Shown: piece by piece, positions 44,189-54,372 of the stretch
How positions within the stretch are numbered: the first letter of the stretch is position 1
How the letters are laid out: every line of letters starts with the position of its first letter
DNA from: Methylotenera versatilis 301
Lineage (GTDB): Bacteria; Pseudomonadota; Gammaproteobacteria; Burkholderiales; Methylophilaceae
NCBI RefSeq assembly: GCF_000093025.1
Contig: NC_014207.1
Coordinates: 1,612,001-1,676,000 of the forward strand
DNA length: 64,000 bases
Reading direction: 5' to 3'
Notes under the pieces: generated by a model
Seen by the model: only the letters and a program-made list of their open reading frames with translations
What the model was told of the DNA's origin: nothing
Databases searched by the model: none
Position numbers and translations under genes: made by a program

Positions 44189-45730
44189 TTATTCCAGTGC
44201 CACTTTGGTTTTAGCTAGCGCTGGGTTCGTAGCAAAGTATTTTTTAATTCCTGTCAAAATCGAAGTGACTAGCTTATCTTGATAGTCCGCATCGTTCAGT
44301 CGGCGCTCTTCTTCTGGATTACTAATAAAAGCAGTTTCAACCAAAATTGACGGAATATCAGGTGATTTCAACACTGCAAAAGCCGCCTGTTCAACACGGC
44401 TGGTATGTAAAGTATTGATTGCACCAATTTGTGTCAATACTGCTTTACCTAACTTTAAGCTATCGTTGATCGTTGCGGTTTGCGATAGATCAAGCAAGGT
44501 TCTCGCCAGCACAGGATCCTTATCATCTAAACTCACGCCGCCAATTAAATCAGACTCATTTTCCTTTTTAGCCAAGTAGCGCGCACTGGCACTGGTTGCA
44601 CCGCGCTCAGATAAAGCAAATACTGAGGAGCCTTTTGCGGATTGATTGGTAAATGCATCTGCATGAATAGAGACGAATAAATCAGCCTGCATATTGCGTG
44701 CTTTCACTACACGACCATGCAACGGAATAAAAAAGTCACTGTCGCGCGTGAGTACACCTCGCATATTTGGCTCGCCATCAATTTTTTCTTTGAGTTTTTT
44801 AGCAATCATTAAAGTGACATCTTTTTCATGGCTACCATTGGCGCCTCGCGCGCCTGGATCTTCCCCACCGTGACCAGCATCAATCGCAATGATGATTTGA
44901 CGGCCACTTTTTTTTGACTTGGTTGGGGCTGTGTCTTGTGCAGCATTTTGACTAGCTCCCTGACTTTTGACCTCTTGGTTTTTAACTTCTGAGTTCTTAA
45001 CTTCCAGTGTTTTAACTTCTACTTTAGCTATAGGTAGTTCAACTGGCTTGGTTGTTTCAGCAGGTTTAGTTGTTTTAGTGGCATTGGGTTCGGTAGACTC
45101 AATTTGTGGCGGCAAAGGCTCTACAATAACCTGTGGCTGGCTTGAACTGCTAGTTGACTCTTGCGCAACAGTTACTTGATTTGACACTTCAGTTTGTGTA
45201 GATGAGCTAGCATTTGTAGAGTTAGACACAGTATCACGCTCTGCAATCATCGCCATGAGTGGGTCTTTAAGAGGATAAACATCAAGCACCAAGCGGTATT
45301 TATAATCGCCTGTTGGCATTAAAGTAAAGGCGTTGGGTTTGGCTTCCGTTTTTAAATCTACGACTAGACGCACCACATTTTGCTGAAACTTAGCGACGCG
45401 AATTTGCTTAATATAAGGATCGCTTGCTAGAATCTTTTCGCTTAATGATTTAACCACGAGGTTTAAATCGATATTTTCAATATCCACCACCACGCGATCA
45501 GGATTTTGAATCACGGACATTTTATAAACAAACGGTTGTGCAGACTCTAGTGTGATGCGCGTGTAATCTTGCGCCGGCCATACACGAGCAGCCGTAACAA
45601 TATTCACCGCTTGCGCTGATGCAGCAAAATTAAGTTCTGTAAAAGTAAAACTTACCAACAGCATCAAGCCCCAATATATGGTTTTTTTACATGACCCAAA
45701 AGCATTGTTCATTTTATTAAAGCTCATCAT
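44189..45730 (-). CDS. amiC: N-acetylmuramoyl-L-alanine amidase with AMIN domain
   Basis: A 513-residue peptidoglycan amidase that cleaves the amide bond between N-acetylmuramic acid and L-alanine for daughter-cell separation. It has a signal peptide (through about residue 40), an AMIN domain (about 42-150) for envelope targeting, a long Ser/Thr/Val/Lys/Glu-rich linker (about 165-275), and an Amidase_3 domain (about 275-505). Zinc ligands lie in IAIDAGHGGEDPG, in E of SHEKDV and in SIHADAF, and the catalytic glutamate in ILVETAFISN. The linker is longer than in E. coli AmiC, so the protein exceeds the usual length. It starts six bases after tsaE, the classical arrangement. ATG at 45727 or 45712 are alternative starts. 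Confidence 0.92.
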   Translation of the reverse strand: MMSFNKMNNAFGSCKKTIYWGLMLLVSFTFTELNFAASAQAVNIVTAARVWPAQDYTRITLESAQPFVYKMSVIQNPDRVVVDIENIDLNLVVKSLSEKILASDPYIKQIRVAKFQQNVVRLVVDLKTEAKPNAFTLMPTGDYKYRLVLDVYPLKDPLMAMIAERDTVSNSTNASSSTQTEVSNQVTVAQESTSSSSQPQVIVEPLPPQIESTEPNATKTTKPAETTKPVELPIAKVEVKTLEVKNSEVKNQEVKSQGASQNAAQDTAPTKSKKSGRQIIIAIDAGHGGEDPGARGANGSHEKDVTLMIAKKLKEKIDGEPNMRGVLTRDSDFFIPLHGRVVKARNMQADLFVSIHADAFTNQSAKGSSVFALSERGATSASARYLAKKENESDLIGGVSLDDKDPVLARTLLDLSQTATINDSLKLGKAVLTQIGAINTLHTSRVEQAAFAVLKSPDIPSILVETAFISNPEEERRLNDADYQDKLVTSILTGIKKYFATNPALAKTKVALE

Positions 45731-45736
45731 GTTAAA

Positions 45737-46237
45737 TCATTTGCTCTGAGTAGAAATTGTGTGCAGACATTGTTGTCCTAATGTTGAGTGTGCTGATAGA
45801 TTAACACTACGTCCTAAATTTTTACCTACATTTTTAATTGAAAAAGTAATATTAATATCTGGTGTTGGTAGCACATTTTCCGCCTTCTCAGGCCACTCAA
45901 TCACGCACACACTATTGGCATTAAAGTAATCCCTAAATCCAGCAGACTCCCACTCTTCTTCATCATTAAAACGATATAAGTCAAAATGATACAACATTAA
46001 ACTCGAAGTTACATTATATTTAATGTCATAAGGCTCAACCAGCGTATAGGTAGGACTTTTAACCTTCCCCACATGCCCCAAAGCATGCAACAAGCCGCGT
46101 ACCAAGGTAGTTTTTCCTGCCCCTAAATCCCCATGCAAGTAGATGGTTAAATTTGGCTGTATAGCCTTCGCAAGGGCAACACCAAAAGCTAAGGTTGCTG
46201 CCTCGTCGGCTAAATCACGTGTAAAATTGCTATCCAT
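45737..46237 (-). CDS. tsaE: tRNA t6A37 threonylcarbamoyladenosine biosynthesis ATPase TsaE
   Basis: A 166-residue TsaE, the P-loop ATPase that works with TsaB and TsaD to make t6A at position 37 of ANN-decoding tRNAs. Walker A G36-T43 (GDLGAGKT) is followed by VKSPTYTLVEPYD and 'FDLYRFNDEEEWESAGF' near residues 88-104, the family hallmark. ATG 46237 is chosen because TAAGG lies eight bases upstream and because the extension to 46291 would be coding for the opposite-strand queG. The start codon shares CATG with the divergent queG start. amiC follows six bases after its stop. Confidence 0.93.
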   Translation of the reverse strand: MDSNFTRDLADEAATLAFGVALAKAIQPNLTIYLHGDLGAGKTTLVRGLLHALGHVGKVKSPTYTLVEPYDIKYNVTSSLMLYHFDLYRFNDEEEWESAGFRDYFNANSVCVIEWPEKAENVLPTPDINITFSIKNVGKNLGRSVNLSAHSTLGQQCLHTISTQSK

Positions 46238-47345
46238 GACAGACCTTAACGAAACTATCCAATCTAAGTTTACCCAGCTTGCCAATGACATTAAACAATG
46301 GGGATTGGCGCTGGGCTTTAATCAAATTGGCATCACGGATACCAATTTGCAAGAAGCAGAAGTTGAGCATCAAGCGTGGATTGCTAAAGGTTTTCATGGT
46401 GAAATGGATTATATGGCAAAACATGGGGTGAAGCGCACTCGCCCTGCAGAATTAGTGCCGAATACTCTGCGGGTGATTTCTGCTCGATTAGATTATATGC
46501 CGCCCAATGCCGTAGATAGTGAATCGATAATGCAAGACAGCTCTAAAGCCTTTATCTCACGCTATGCCATGGGGCGTGACTACCACAAGGTGATGCGCAA
46601 CAAACTGCAAAAGCTTTGTGAAAAAATTCAGTCAGAAATGACAAAATACAAAGTAGATGACTTCAGCTATCGCGCATTCACAGATAGCGCACCAGTATTA
46701 GAGGTTGCTTTGGCTGAAAAAGCGGGTTTAGGTTGGCGCGGCAAACATACCCTGCTCATCAATAAAAATCGCGGCTCATGGTTTTTTTTAGGTGAAATCT
46801 ATACCAATTTACCTTTACCAATAGATGAGGCTGGGACCAATCACTGTGGCATCTGCACTAGCTGCATAGATGTATGCCCCACCAAGGCGATTACAGCGCC
46901 TTATGAGGTAGATGCTAGGCGCTGCATCTCTTACTTGACCATAGAGCTTAAAACCAGCATTCCTATTGAATTCAGGTCGCTCATTGGAAACCGTGTGTAT
47001 GGTTGCGATGATTGTCAGCTTTTTTGCCCTTGGAATAAGTTTGCTGAAATCACTCATGAGTCAGATTTTGCAGTCAAAAATGGTTTGGATAATATCAGTT
47101 TGGTGCAATGCTTCGCGTGGACTGAAGCGCAGTTCAAGCAGAATATGGCGGGTAGCGCGATTTACCGGATTGGCTACGAACAGTGGTTGCGCAATATTGC
47201 AGTTGGTTTAGGCAATGCAAGCACTACGCCCGAAATATTAGAAGCACTGCAAAACCGCAAGAATGATGCATCCGCTTTATTACGTGAACATATTGATTGG
47301 GCATTAGAACAACACAAACTTAGTAGTGATACGGCTGATATTTAA
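46236..47345 (+). CDS. queG: Epoxyqueuosine reductase QueG
   Basis: A 369-residue QueG, which reduces epoxyqueuosine to queuosine in tRNA using a cobalamin cofactor and two 4Fe-4S clusters. The start at 46236 gives the standard opening (MTDLNETIQSKFTQLANDIK), matching E. coli QueG; an in-frame ATG at 46143 would lie inside tsaE. Ferredoxin-like cysteines are CGICTSCIDVCPTKAI near residues 205-220 and CDDCQLFCPWN near 257-267. A C-terminal HEAT-like region follows. Its ATG overlaps the tsaE start on the other strand, so the promoter must lie inside tsaE coding DNA. No strong ribosome site is visible. Confidence 0.93.
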   Translation: MTDLNETIQSKFTQLANDIKQWGLALGFNQIGITDTNLQEAEVEHQAWIAKGFHGEMDYMAKHGVKRTRPAELVPNTLRVISARLDYMPPNAVDSESIMQDSSKAFISRYAMGRDYHKVMRNKLQKLCEKIQSEMTKYKVDDFSYRAFTDSAPVLEVALAEKAGLGWRGKHTLLINKNRGSWFFLGEIYTNLPLPIDEAGTNHCGICTSCIDVCPTKAITAPYEVDARRCISYLTIELKTSIPIEFRSLIGNRVYGCDDCQLFCPWNKFAEITHESDFAVKNGLDNISLVQCFAWTEAQFKQNMAGSAIYRIGYEQWLRNIAVGLGNASTTPEILEALQNRKNDASALLREHIDWALEQHKLSSDTADI

Positions 47346-47375
47346 AATACTAAGCATTTGATTTAACCAATAACT

Positions 47376-49196
47376 TTAATGCTCATCCCCTCTAAATCTA
47401 CGCTCATAAAATATACTATTGCCATTGATTCGCTTAGCTTCCTTCTTCGCAACTGTCATGGCTGCGGAAACTTCATAATGACTAGCGAACTCCTCTGGGA
47501 CAATTTTCACCGCACCAATCGATAAAGTACTGAATGGATAAAATGTACTTTTGCCTTGCCTATCATCAATCTCAATCCCACCGATTTTTCGGTCTTCTTC
47601 ACTATAAAAAGTAGGGATAACCTCCTCTAAGTGAGAAAGTATAAAATTACACCGCTCCTCCCAATTGGTAGTTTGGCAGATTAAAATAAAGTCGTCGCCA
47701 CCAATATGCCCGACAAAATCCAAGTTAACATCAACAGACTTTGCTAAGGTTTCACCTACCAGCTGGAGTACAAGGTCACCTTGCCTAAAGCCATAGGCAT
47801 CATTAAATGGCTTAAAGTTATCCAAATCACAATAGCATGCCCAAAATGTATTTTTCTTTTCTAGTAAGCGGTCTATATGTTCGTTTATCGGTACATTACC
47901 CGGCAATAAAGTCAGCGGGTTAGCGTAACGAGCTGCGCTGATTTGCATTTCGGTAATTTTTCTCAACAAGGCATGACCACTACCTAAGCCTATATACTTT
48001 TCATTTTCAGTAATGATAAAACCATTGGTTAAATGATGAGGCTCCATTTGAGTAATCAGGTCACTAAGCTCATGATAGGTAATGCTACCATCAACAATTA
48101 AAGGCTTTGTGTCCATAAACTCTGTACATGAGTGCTTGCCATATAACTCTTTTCTAAAAGGCCGGACAAAGCTATCAATCATACTAAATCGGCTTATCAA
48201 GCCTACCGGAATGCCATTTTCAACAACGGGAATCGAAAATAACTTTTCGTTACTTTCAAACATCACATTCACTTCATCATTAGTTGTAGCTGGTGTAACG
48301 AAAGGCGCTTTCTCTAATAACTTCAAAATATTACCTTGCCGTTCAGTACCAGCGGCCTTAGGAAAAACGCTGATAGTTTTTCGTGTAAAAAGATGCTGAA
48401 TATTTTTACTTACATGCTGGATAGGTTCTGGAAGTGGATGACCCAACAAATATCCTTGGCAATACGCAATATTCAAGTCACGTAGAATAACAAACTCAGC
48501 TTCAGTCTCCACTCCCTCTGCAATCACTTTAGTACTTGAGTTATCAGCTATTTGCTGAATAGACTTTACAAACTGTAGTTTGACGGGGTCTGAATTGATA
48601 GAGTGAATGAAGTGTTTATCGATTTTTACATACTCTGGACGCAGCTCTGACCAAAGCCTTAATGTTGAGTAACCTTCCCCTAAGTCATCAAGCGCAATTT
48701 GAAAGCCAACATTTCTATAACTGTCGATGACCTTATACAGCTCTGAATAATCAAAGGTCGGAGAACTCTCAGTAAGCTCAAGCACGATGTTCTTAGGATT
48801 TAGGCCCAAACTCTCAATATAATCAATTGATATAAGCTTGTTACGACCAAACTCCTGTAAGCACTCAGGACTAACATTCACAAATATTTTATTTGAGCAG
48901 GCGTGCTTTGCAAAACTTTCCAATCCAACTTTAAGGCTTGCTAACTCCAAATCACACACTCGATTTTCAACTTTAGCAAATTTAAATAAATTATGCGGAG
49001 AATATAAATCTGAATTTTCTGGGCCTCTTATCAGCCCTTCATGCCCAAGTATGACTCCACTTTGAATGTTGATGATTGGCTGGAATACACTTGCTAACGT
49101 TTGACGATCAATAATGTCATGTAAAATTTTACTTTGGTTAATTTCAGGAGATTTAGTGTCAAATAATCGAAGTAATTGCATGTTTTTCCCAAACAT
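47376..49196 (-). CDS. Cytoplasmic EAL-CBS-GGDEF protein
   Basis: A 606-residue c-di-GMP protein with the unusual order EAL (about 25-265), CBS pair (about 295-425), GGDEF (about 430-595), and no membrane helix. The EAL domain keeps the key residues: EGL, NVSPEC, LTES, DDLGEGYSTL, YVKIDKH and AEGVET, so hydrolysis is possible. The GGDEF motif reads GGDDF, a conservative change that may lower cyclase activity. The CBS domains would bind adenosyl nucleotides and could couple the energy state to c-di-GMP. The start is 29 bases from the convergent queG stop at its other end. It is followed on the minus strand by no close gene and preceded by the 1591-residue sensor, 133 bases away. Confidence 0.88.
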   Translation of the reverse strand: MFGKNMQLLRLFDTKSPEINQSKILHDIIDRQTLASVFQPIINIQSGVILGHEGLIRGPENSDLYSPHNLFKFAKVENRVCDLELASLKVGLESFAKHACSNKIFVNVSPECLQEFGRNKLISIDYIESLGLNPKNIVLELTESSPTFDYSELYKVIDSYRNVGFQIALDDLGEGYSTLRLWSELRPEYVKIDKHFIHSINSDPVKLQFVKSIQQIADNSSTKVIAEGVETEAEFVILRDLNIAYCQGYLLGHPLPEPIQHVSKNIQHLFTRKTISVFPKAAGTERQGNILKLLEKAPFVTPATTNDEVNVMFESNEKLFSIPVVENGIPVGLISRFSMIDSFVRPFRKELYGKHSCTEFMDTKPLIVDGSITYHELSDLITQMEPHHLTNGFIITENEKYIGLGSGHALLRKITEMQISAARYANPLTLLPGNVPINEHIDRLLEKKNTFWACYCDLDNFKPFNDAYGFRQGDLVLQLVGETLAKSVDVNLDFVGHIGGDDFILICQTTNWEERCNFILSHLEEVIPTFYSEEDRKIGGIEIDDRQGKSTFYPFSTLSIGAVKIVPEEFASHYEVSAAMTVAKKEAKRINGNSIFYERRFRGDEH

Positions 49197-49329
49197 TTCA
49201 GATGGTTAATGCATCATGCAATCAAAAAAATATTGAATCACTACATACACCAACAGTAGCTCAAAACACTATGCTTGAATTATGACGGGGTCATTACAAA
49301 GCTATTACTAAAATTGGTGAATTTAGAAC

Positions 49330-52300
49330 CTAGGGCTTAAGAGCTAGATTGAACTGGGCAATTGGCATTGGTCTACCAAACAGAAAGCCTTGGTATGCAT
49401 TACAACCACAATTCATTAGGAGTTCACGCTGCTCATCAGTTTCAACCCCCTCGGCAATCACGTCTAGGTTTAGGGTTTCTGCCATAGCTATCACTGTACG
49501 CACTATGGCTTGATCGCTAGTATCGATTGCAATTTCCCTCACGAATGACCGATCTATTTTCAATTGATATAGCGGAAGCAACTTGAGATATTGCAGAGAG
49601 GAATAACCCGTACCAAAGTCATCCAGGGAGAAGTTAACACCAATATTTTTTAGCTCCATCATCTTAGTGATAGTCGCTTCAATATTTTCCAGCATGATAC
49701 TTTCTGTTAACTCTAATTTAAGTCGAATTGGGTTAATACCACTATGCTTCACCGCAGCCTGAACCTGTTTTGCGAATGTGTTTTGGTAGAACTGTTTTGC
49801 ACTGACATTAATTGAGAGTGTGAGGGCTTGTGTTTGCCGTTTTGTTTGCCATGCTTTAAGCTGAGCACAGGCAGTTTCCAACACCCATTGCCCTATTGGT
49901 AAAATCAAGCCAGTTTCTTCAGCTAACGGAATAAATTCTAAGGGTGAAACTAAGCCGCGCTCTGGATGAATCCAGCGAATCAGTGCTTCCGCCCCTAATG
50001 CCTTGCCCAATCGATCAACCTGAACTTGGTAATAAAGCTCGAACTGATTGTTATCTAGGGCTTTACGTAAATCTACTTCTAATGCAGCGCGCATATTAAT
50101 CGCTTCTTGCATATTCGGGTCAAAGAAACATAAGGTATTTCTACCCATTTTTTTAGCCTGATACATAGCAATATCAGCATGTTTTAATAGCACATCCTGA
50201 GAATGCTCATTTTCACTAAATAACACAACGCCAATACTAGCCGTTGTCTGATATGCGCTTGCACCAAGCTGGTAAGGCTGACTAATAGATATTAAAATTT
50301 TATTGGCAATAGTCTCAGCCTGCCCGGCAGCTTCTAAAGGGTGCTTACTCAAGTCTTCCAGCATAACCACAAACTCATCACCACCTAAACGCGCCACGGT
50401 GTCGCCTTCACGCACACAGTCGGTAAGTCTGTCAGCCACTTGTCTTAACAGCAAGTCACCCACGTCATGACCAAGTGTGTCATTGAGTGTTTTAAAATGA
50501 TCAAGATCGAGAAAGAGCAAAGCCCCACCCCAGCCTAGACGTGCGCCAGCTGATAAAGCATGATTCAGGCGATCAATTAAAAGCCGTCGATTAGGTAAAC
50601 GCGTCAACACATCATAAAAAGCTAAGTGATTGATTTCAGCTTCTGCAGCATTCCGCAATGTCACATCGGTAAACGTGGCGACATAATTCGTCACAATACC
50701 GTTGTCACCCATCACTGCGGTAATCGTGAGATGCTGTGGATAAACCTCACCATTTTTGCGGCGATTCCAAACCTCACCTTCCCAATAACCACTTGCATCA
50801 ATGTTTTGCCACATTGATGCGTAAAAATCTTCATGATGATGGCCAGAACTCACTAAGCGCGGCGTCTGACCTACCGCCTCTTCTGCCGTATACCCAGAGA
50901 TTTTAGTGAAAGCTTTATTGACTCGAAGGATAATCTTATTAACATCTGTCACCATCATGCCTTCTTGAGATTCAAACGCGGTAGCCGCAATGCGAAACTC
51001 TAATTCAGCTAGCTTACGTTCAGTAATGTCTAAAGAAGTGCCCGTAGCACGAATAGCCCGTCCACTAGCATCACGAATGACTTTGATTGAGTTACTCAAC
51101 GTACGCACTGCTCCCAAAGATGGATTGGTGCGGGACTCAAATTGAATTGAGCCGATGAGTGTTGCTAATTGGCGTTGAATATCGGTCACTAGGTCACGGT
51201 CATCAGGATGAATTAGCTCAAGATATTCAGCAAAACTTGGCGTGCCTAACTCTGGATCAAGGTCGTACAAACGAAAGTTTTCATCAGACCAACTGCCAAC
51301 CATAGTAGTTAAATCTAACTCCCAGCTGCCTAAGTGCGCACTGGCTTGGGCTTTAGCTAAACTGGCGGAACTTTCAAGTAGTTTTAATTCAGATTGCTTG
51401 CGCTCAGTCACATCGCGCGACAACAAAATAAAGCGAATATCTTCGCCTGCTACTTTTGGTTTTTTAGCTACCGAAAGTTCAAACCAGAACTTACCTCCTG
51501 GCAGTGTCAGTTCAAACTGCCTACCCTGTGACCTATCCGTATCATATGCCTCACTAATTGCAGACATCACAATGTTAGCCGCACCTTCTGGCATAACTTC
51601 GCGCACAGTTTTTCCGATTAAGGCTTCTGGTGGAACCGGCAATAAGTGTTTACTAGGCGAGTGTGCAGAAAAATATCGACCATGAATGTCAATTTCGAAT
51701 AGTAAATCAGGAATGGCATCTATGATCGCTTGCAGCCTAACATCGGAGCGTTGCTTTTCTTCCTCAGTATGCTTTAACTGGGTCACATCGAGCATCGCTA
51801 CACGCAATATAGGTTGTTCAGCATCATCATCCATGCGCAAACAGTTGAGATTAGCGGTGATGATCGCACCACTGACATGCGTCAGTTTAATATCAAAATT
51901 TAGCTCTTCTCCGCCGTCTAGATCCTGCATACTTAAAAATAACTTTTGCCAACGAGATTTCTCTTCATCGATGACGAATTGACTAAAATGCTGCTCGTTA
52001 AGCTCGCCACGCTTCACACCTAACATTGAAGTCACTTTCCAATTCACTTCAGTGATCATGCCATGCTTGCTGATAGAGAGATAACCTATTGGCGCAAACT
52101 CATAAAGATCTCTATAACGGTCACGTGATTCTGCGGCTTCTAACTGTGCTAACTGTAACTTATCTTGCGCCAAGCGACGCTGTGCTTCGCGATCGAAATT
52201 ATCCAACGCAAAGCTAATATCAGAGGTCATTTCATTCAATAGTGCTATCGTCTCTTGATCAAATGCATCTATTTCAGGGCTGTAAACAATAAATATGGCA

Positions 52301-54105
52301 AATGGCTTACCATTTCGAGCAATAGGAAATGCCCCTAAAGCTTTCCAACCATATTGATGCGAATATGCCCGCCAAGGCTGAGTGAGTGGGTCTTCTAAGA
52401 AATTATTAACAACGACGTAGTGATTCTCTCTAAATGCAGTGCCACTAGGCCCTTGACCTTCTTGAATGTCTGCACGGCTCGAAATTTGAAGGCTTTCTAA
52501 GAAATCTAAGCCATGACCATAAGTCGCCACAGGTAAAATCAGCTTACTCTCCTCATCTAGCACCCCTACCCAAGCCGTTTGCATACCGCCAAATTTAACA
52601 GCGCACTTGCATGCTAAAGGAAATAAGTCATTCTCATCCGACATGCGAACAATCGCTTGGTTAGTTTCACTCAATGCTTGATACAGATTGTTTAATCTAA
52701 GAATGCGATGCTCATTTTTTTTACGATTGGTCAGGTTGTGCAAAATAGCAAAGTAAGTATGATCATCTAATTTACGTGCATTCACTTCTGCCATGAACTT
52801 AGTACCATCCTTGCGCACATGTACCCATTCCCCCGTATGAGACTCGCCAGCCATCATGCTTTCTAAAACAGGATTTACTCTCTCAACTTCTGCATCGACT
52901 AATACTCTAGGTAAGTGAAGGCTTAAAAACTCTTCACGCTGGTAACCAAACATCTCTAATGCTGCAGGGTTAGCATCAAGAATGCGATGCTCTTGATTGA
53001 GCACTAAAATACCTGATCCAGACTGTTTAAAAAGCTTTAGATACCGGTTTTTTGCAACTTGTTGACCTTTTACCAAAACCCAAGCTAGCAAAGCTAGCAT
53101 TAAAGATAAGGCGAAGCCGGCTCCAGCAATAATTTTAGATTGATGAAGATTGGTAACACGCAACTCAAATTCAGGCGTGGTATTTAATAGCAATGTCCAA
53201 GTATGTCCAGCAAAGTCCAACTGACGTTTGGTTTGTAGCATACCCTCAGCAATACTGTATTTTGGTGACTTTGTAGCTGAGCGATACATGAGTGATTGAC
53301 CCGAGACCGTATTGCCATCATGAATCTCAAGGCCAATGTCTTGATCAAACTCACCCTTAAGCCCAGCCATTAAATCGTTAATACGAAACGGCACATCTAC
53401 CCAACCCTTAATGTTAGTGCGCTTGGCACTTAGCGTATCAAGTCTTGCACCGGCTTTAAAAATTGGTAGATACATCACAAAAGAAAACACGTTTGACTTA
53501 CCTGCATCTTGCACCAAGGTAAAGTGGTTCGAAATGGCGACTTCATTTGAGTCGCGAGCCCGCTCCATTGCAGCACGGGCGATAGGCACGGCAAATACAT
53601 CTAAACCTAAAGCCTTAATATTATCACCAGCCATAGGCTCCATACGAATGATGGGCGCATATACTTGGCGGTTACCCTCGGGTCTGATTTTGTAATTGGG
53701 TAATCCCAGTTTGCGAATTTCTTCGAGATGCCGAGTTTTATCAGCATATGGCACGATGGTGACTAAGCCTATTCCCAGTACCCCCGTTTTTTTTTCGTGT
53801 ATTTTTAAGGCGTCAACATAAGATCGAAACTCACTCACAGTCACGCTTTCTGAACCATCAATAAAACCCTTCACACCTCGCATCACGGTTTCATAGGCAT
53901 GTAAGCGAGCGAGTATGTTGGTTTGAGTTTGATCTGCGGCGTACTCTAATGCTGCATTTAAATTTTCCGTATGGTTTTTGTTAGCTTCGCGCCATAAAAC
54001 CGCAGTAATGATTAGCCCAACTAGCAACACCATGGCAGAAATTAACCAAGGAGCAAGCCTAGTCTTAACTAAATCTAACAAACGTTTTTTATTCCAAGAA
54101 ACCAT
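49330..54105 (-). CDS. Large CHASE-PAS-GAF-GGDEF-EAL sensor protein
   Basis: A 1591-residue membrane c-di-GMP enzyme. Order: TM helix (about 15-38), periplasmic CHASE domain (about 75-300), second TM (about 330-350), PAS (about 360-480), GAF (about 495-640), four further PAS domains (about 665-790, 800-915, 925-1040 and 1045-1160), GGDEF (about 1165-1325) and EAL (about 1335-1585). The motifs RLGGDEFVVML, GAEALIRW, NVSAKQF, LTESIML and DDFGTGYSSL are intact. The C-terminal half closely resembles the GGDEF/EAL half of the gene at 10059-12956. Several independent ligands or light/redox cues could be integrated, but none is assigned. A 267-base region upstream has no clear promoter motif. Confidence 0.9.
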   Translation of the reverse strand: MVSWNKKRLLDLVKTRLAPWLISAMVLLVGLIITAVLWREANKNHTENLNAALEYAADQTQTNILARLHAYETVMRGVKGFIDGSESVTVSEFRSYVDALKIHEKKTGVLGIGLVTIVPYADKTRHLEEIRKLGLPNYKIRPEGNRQVYAPIIRMEPMAGDNIKALGLDVFAVPIARAAMERARDSNEVAISNHFTLVQDAGKSNVFSFVMYLPIFKAGARLDTLSAKRTNIKGWVDVPFRINDLMAGLKGEFDQDIGLEIHDGNTVSGQSLMYRSATKSPKYSIAEGMLQTKRQLDFAGHTWTLLLNTTPEFELRVTNLHQSKIIAGAGFALSLMLALLAWVLVKGQQVAKNRYLKLFKQSGSGILVLNQEHRILDANPAALEMFGYQREEFLSLHLPRVLVDAEVERVNPVLESMMAGESHTGEWVHVRKDGTKFMAEVNARKLDDHTYFAILHNLTNRKKNEHRILRLNNLYQALSETNQAIVRMSDENDLFPLACKCAVKFGGMQTAWVGVLDEESKLILPVATYGHGLDFLESLQISSRADIQEGQGPSGTAFRENHYVVVNNFLEDPLTQPWRAYSHQYGWKALGAFPIARNGKPFAIFIVYSPEIDAFDQETIALLNEMTSDISFALDNFDREAQRRLAQDKLQLAQLEAAESRDRYRDLYEFAPIGYLSISKHGMITEVNWKVTSMLGVKRGELNEQHFSQFVIDEEKSRWQKLFLSMQDLDGGEELNFDIKLTHVSGAIITANLNCLRMDDDAEQPILRVAMLDVTQLKHTEEEKQRSDVRLQAIIDAIPDLLFEIDIHGRYFSAHSPSKHLLPVPPEALIGKTVREVMPEGAANIVMSAISEAYDTDRSQGRQFELTLPGGKFWFELSVAKKPKVAGEDIRFILLSRDVTERKQSELKLLESSASLAKAQASAHLGSWELDLTTMVGSWSDENFRLYDLDPELGTPSFAEYLELIHPDDRDLVTDIQRQLATLIGSIQFESRTNPSLGAVRTLSNSIKVIRDASGRAIRATGTSLDITERKLAELEFRIAATAFESQEGMMVTDVNKIILRVNKAFTKISGYTAEEAVGQTPRLVSSGHHHEDFYASMWQNIDASGYWEGEVWNRRKNGEVYPQHLTITAVMGDNGIVTNYVATFTDVTLRNAAEAEINHLAFYDVLTRLPNRRLLIDRLNHALSAGARLGWGGALLFLDLDHFKTLNDTLGHDVGDLLLRQVADRLTDCVREGDTVARLGGDEFVVMLEDLSKHPLEAAGQAETIANKILISISQPYQLGASAYQTTASIGVVLFSENEHSQDVLLKHADIAMYQAKKMGRNTLCFFDPNMQEAINMRAALEVDLRKALDNNQFELYYQVQVDRLGKALGAEALIRWIHPERGLVSPLEFIPLAEETGLILPIGQWVLETACAQLKAWQTKRQTQALTLSINVSAKQFYQNTFAKQVQAAVKHSGINPIRLKLELTESIMLENIEATITKMMELKNIGVNFSLDDFGTGYSSLQYLKLLPLYQLKIDRSFVREIAIDTSDQAIVRTVIAMAETLNLDVIAEGVETDEQRELLMNCGCNAYQGFLFGRPMPIAQFNLALKP

Positions 54106-54372
54106 ACCTTCTATTCTTAAAATTGATGTTATTTATTTTAAATATCTAGCTGCTTTGCAATACGTGAGATAGCCCTTCAAAATCGATAAAAACACAGCAA
54201 AACCACCAATAGTTAGAGATCAGCAATCAATTAACTGGTGTGCAATACCATAAGAATATCAGCGCAATCTTAATTTATCTAATATCGGCAACATAATATA
54301 AAAATTCAATGTACCCCCAAGCGAGGCATCGAATTTAGATTTACTAACAATGAACACATTCAATACCAACAA

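Noticed and set aside
46143-46235. Extended start of queG inside tsaE
   Set aside because: The extension has no similarity to QueG, whereas ATG 46236 reproduces the usual N-terminus.
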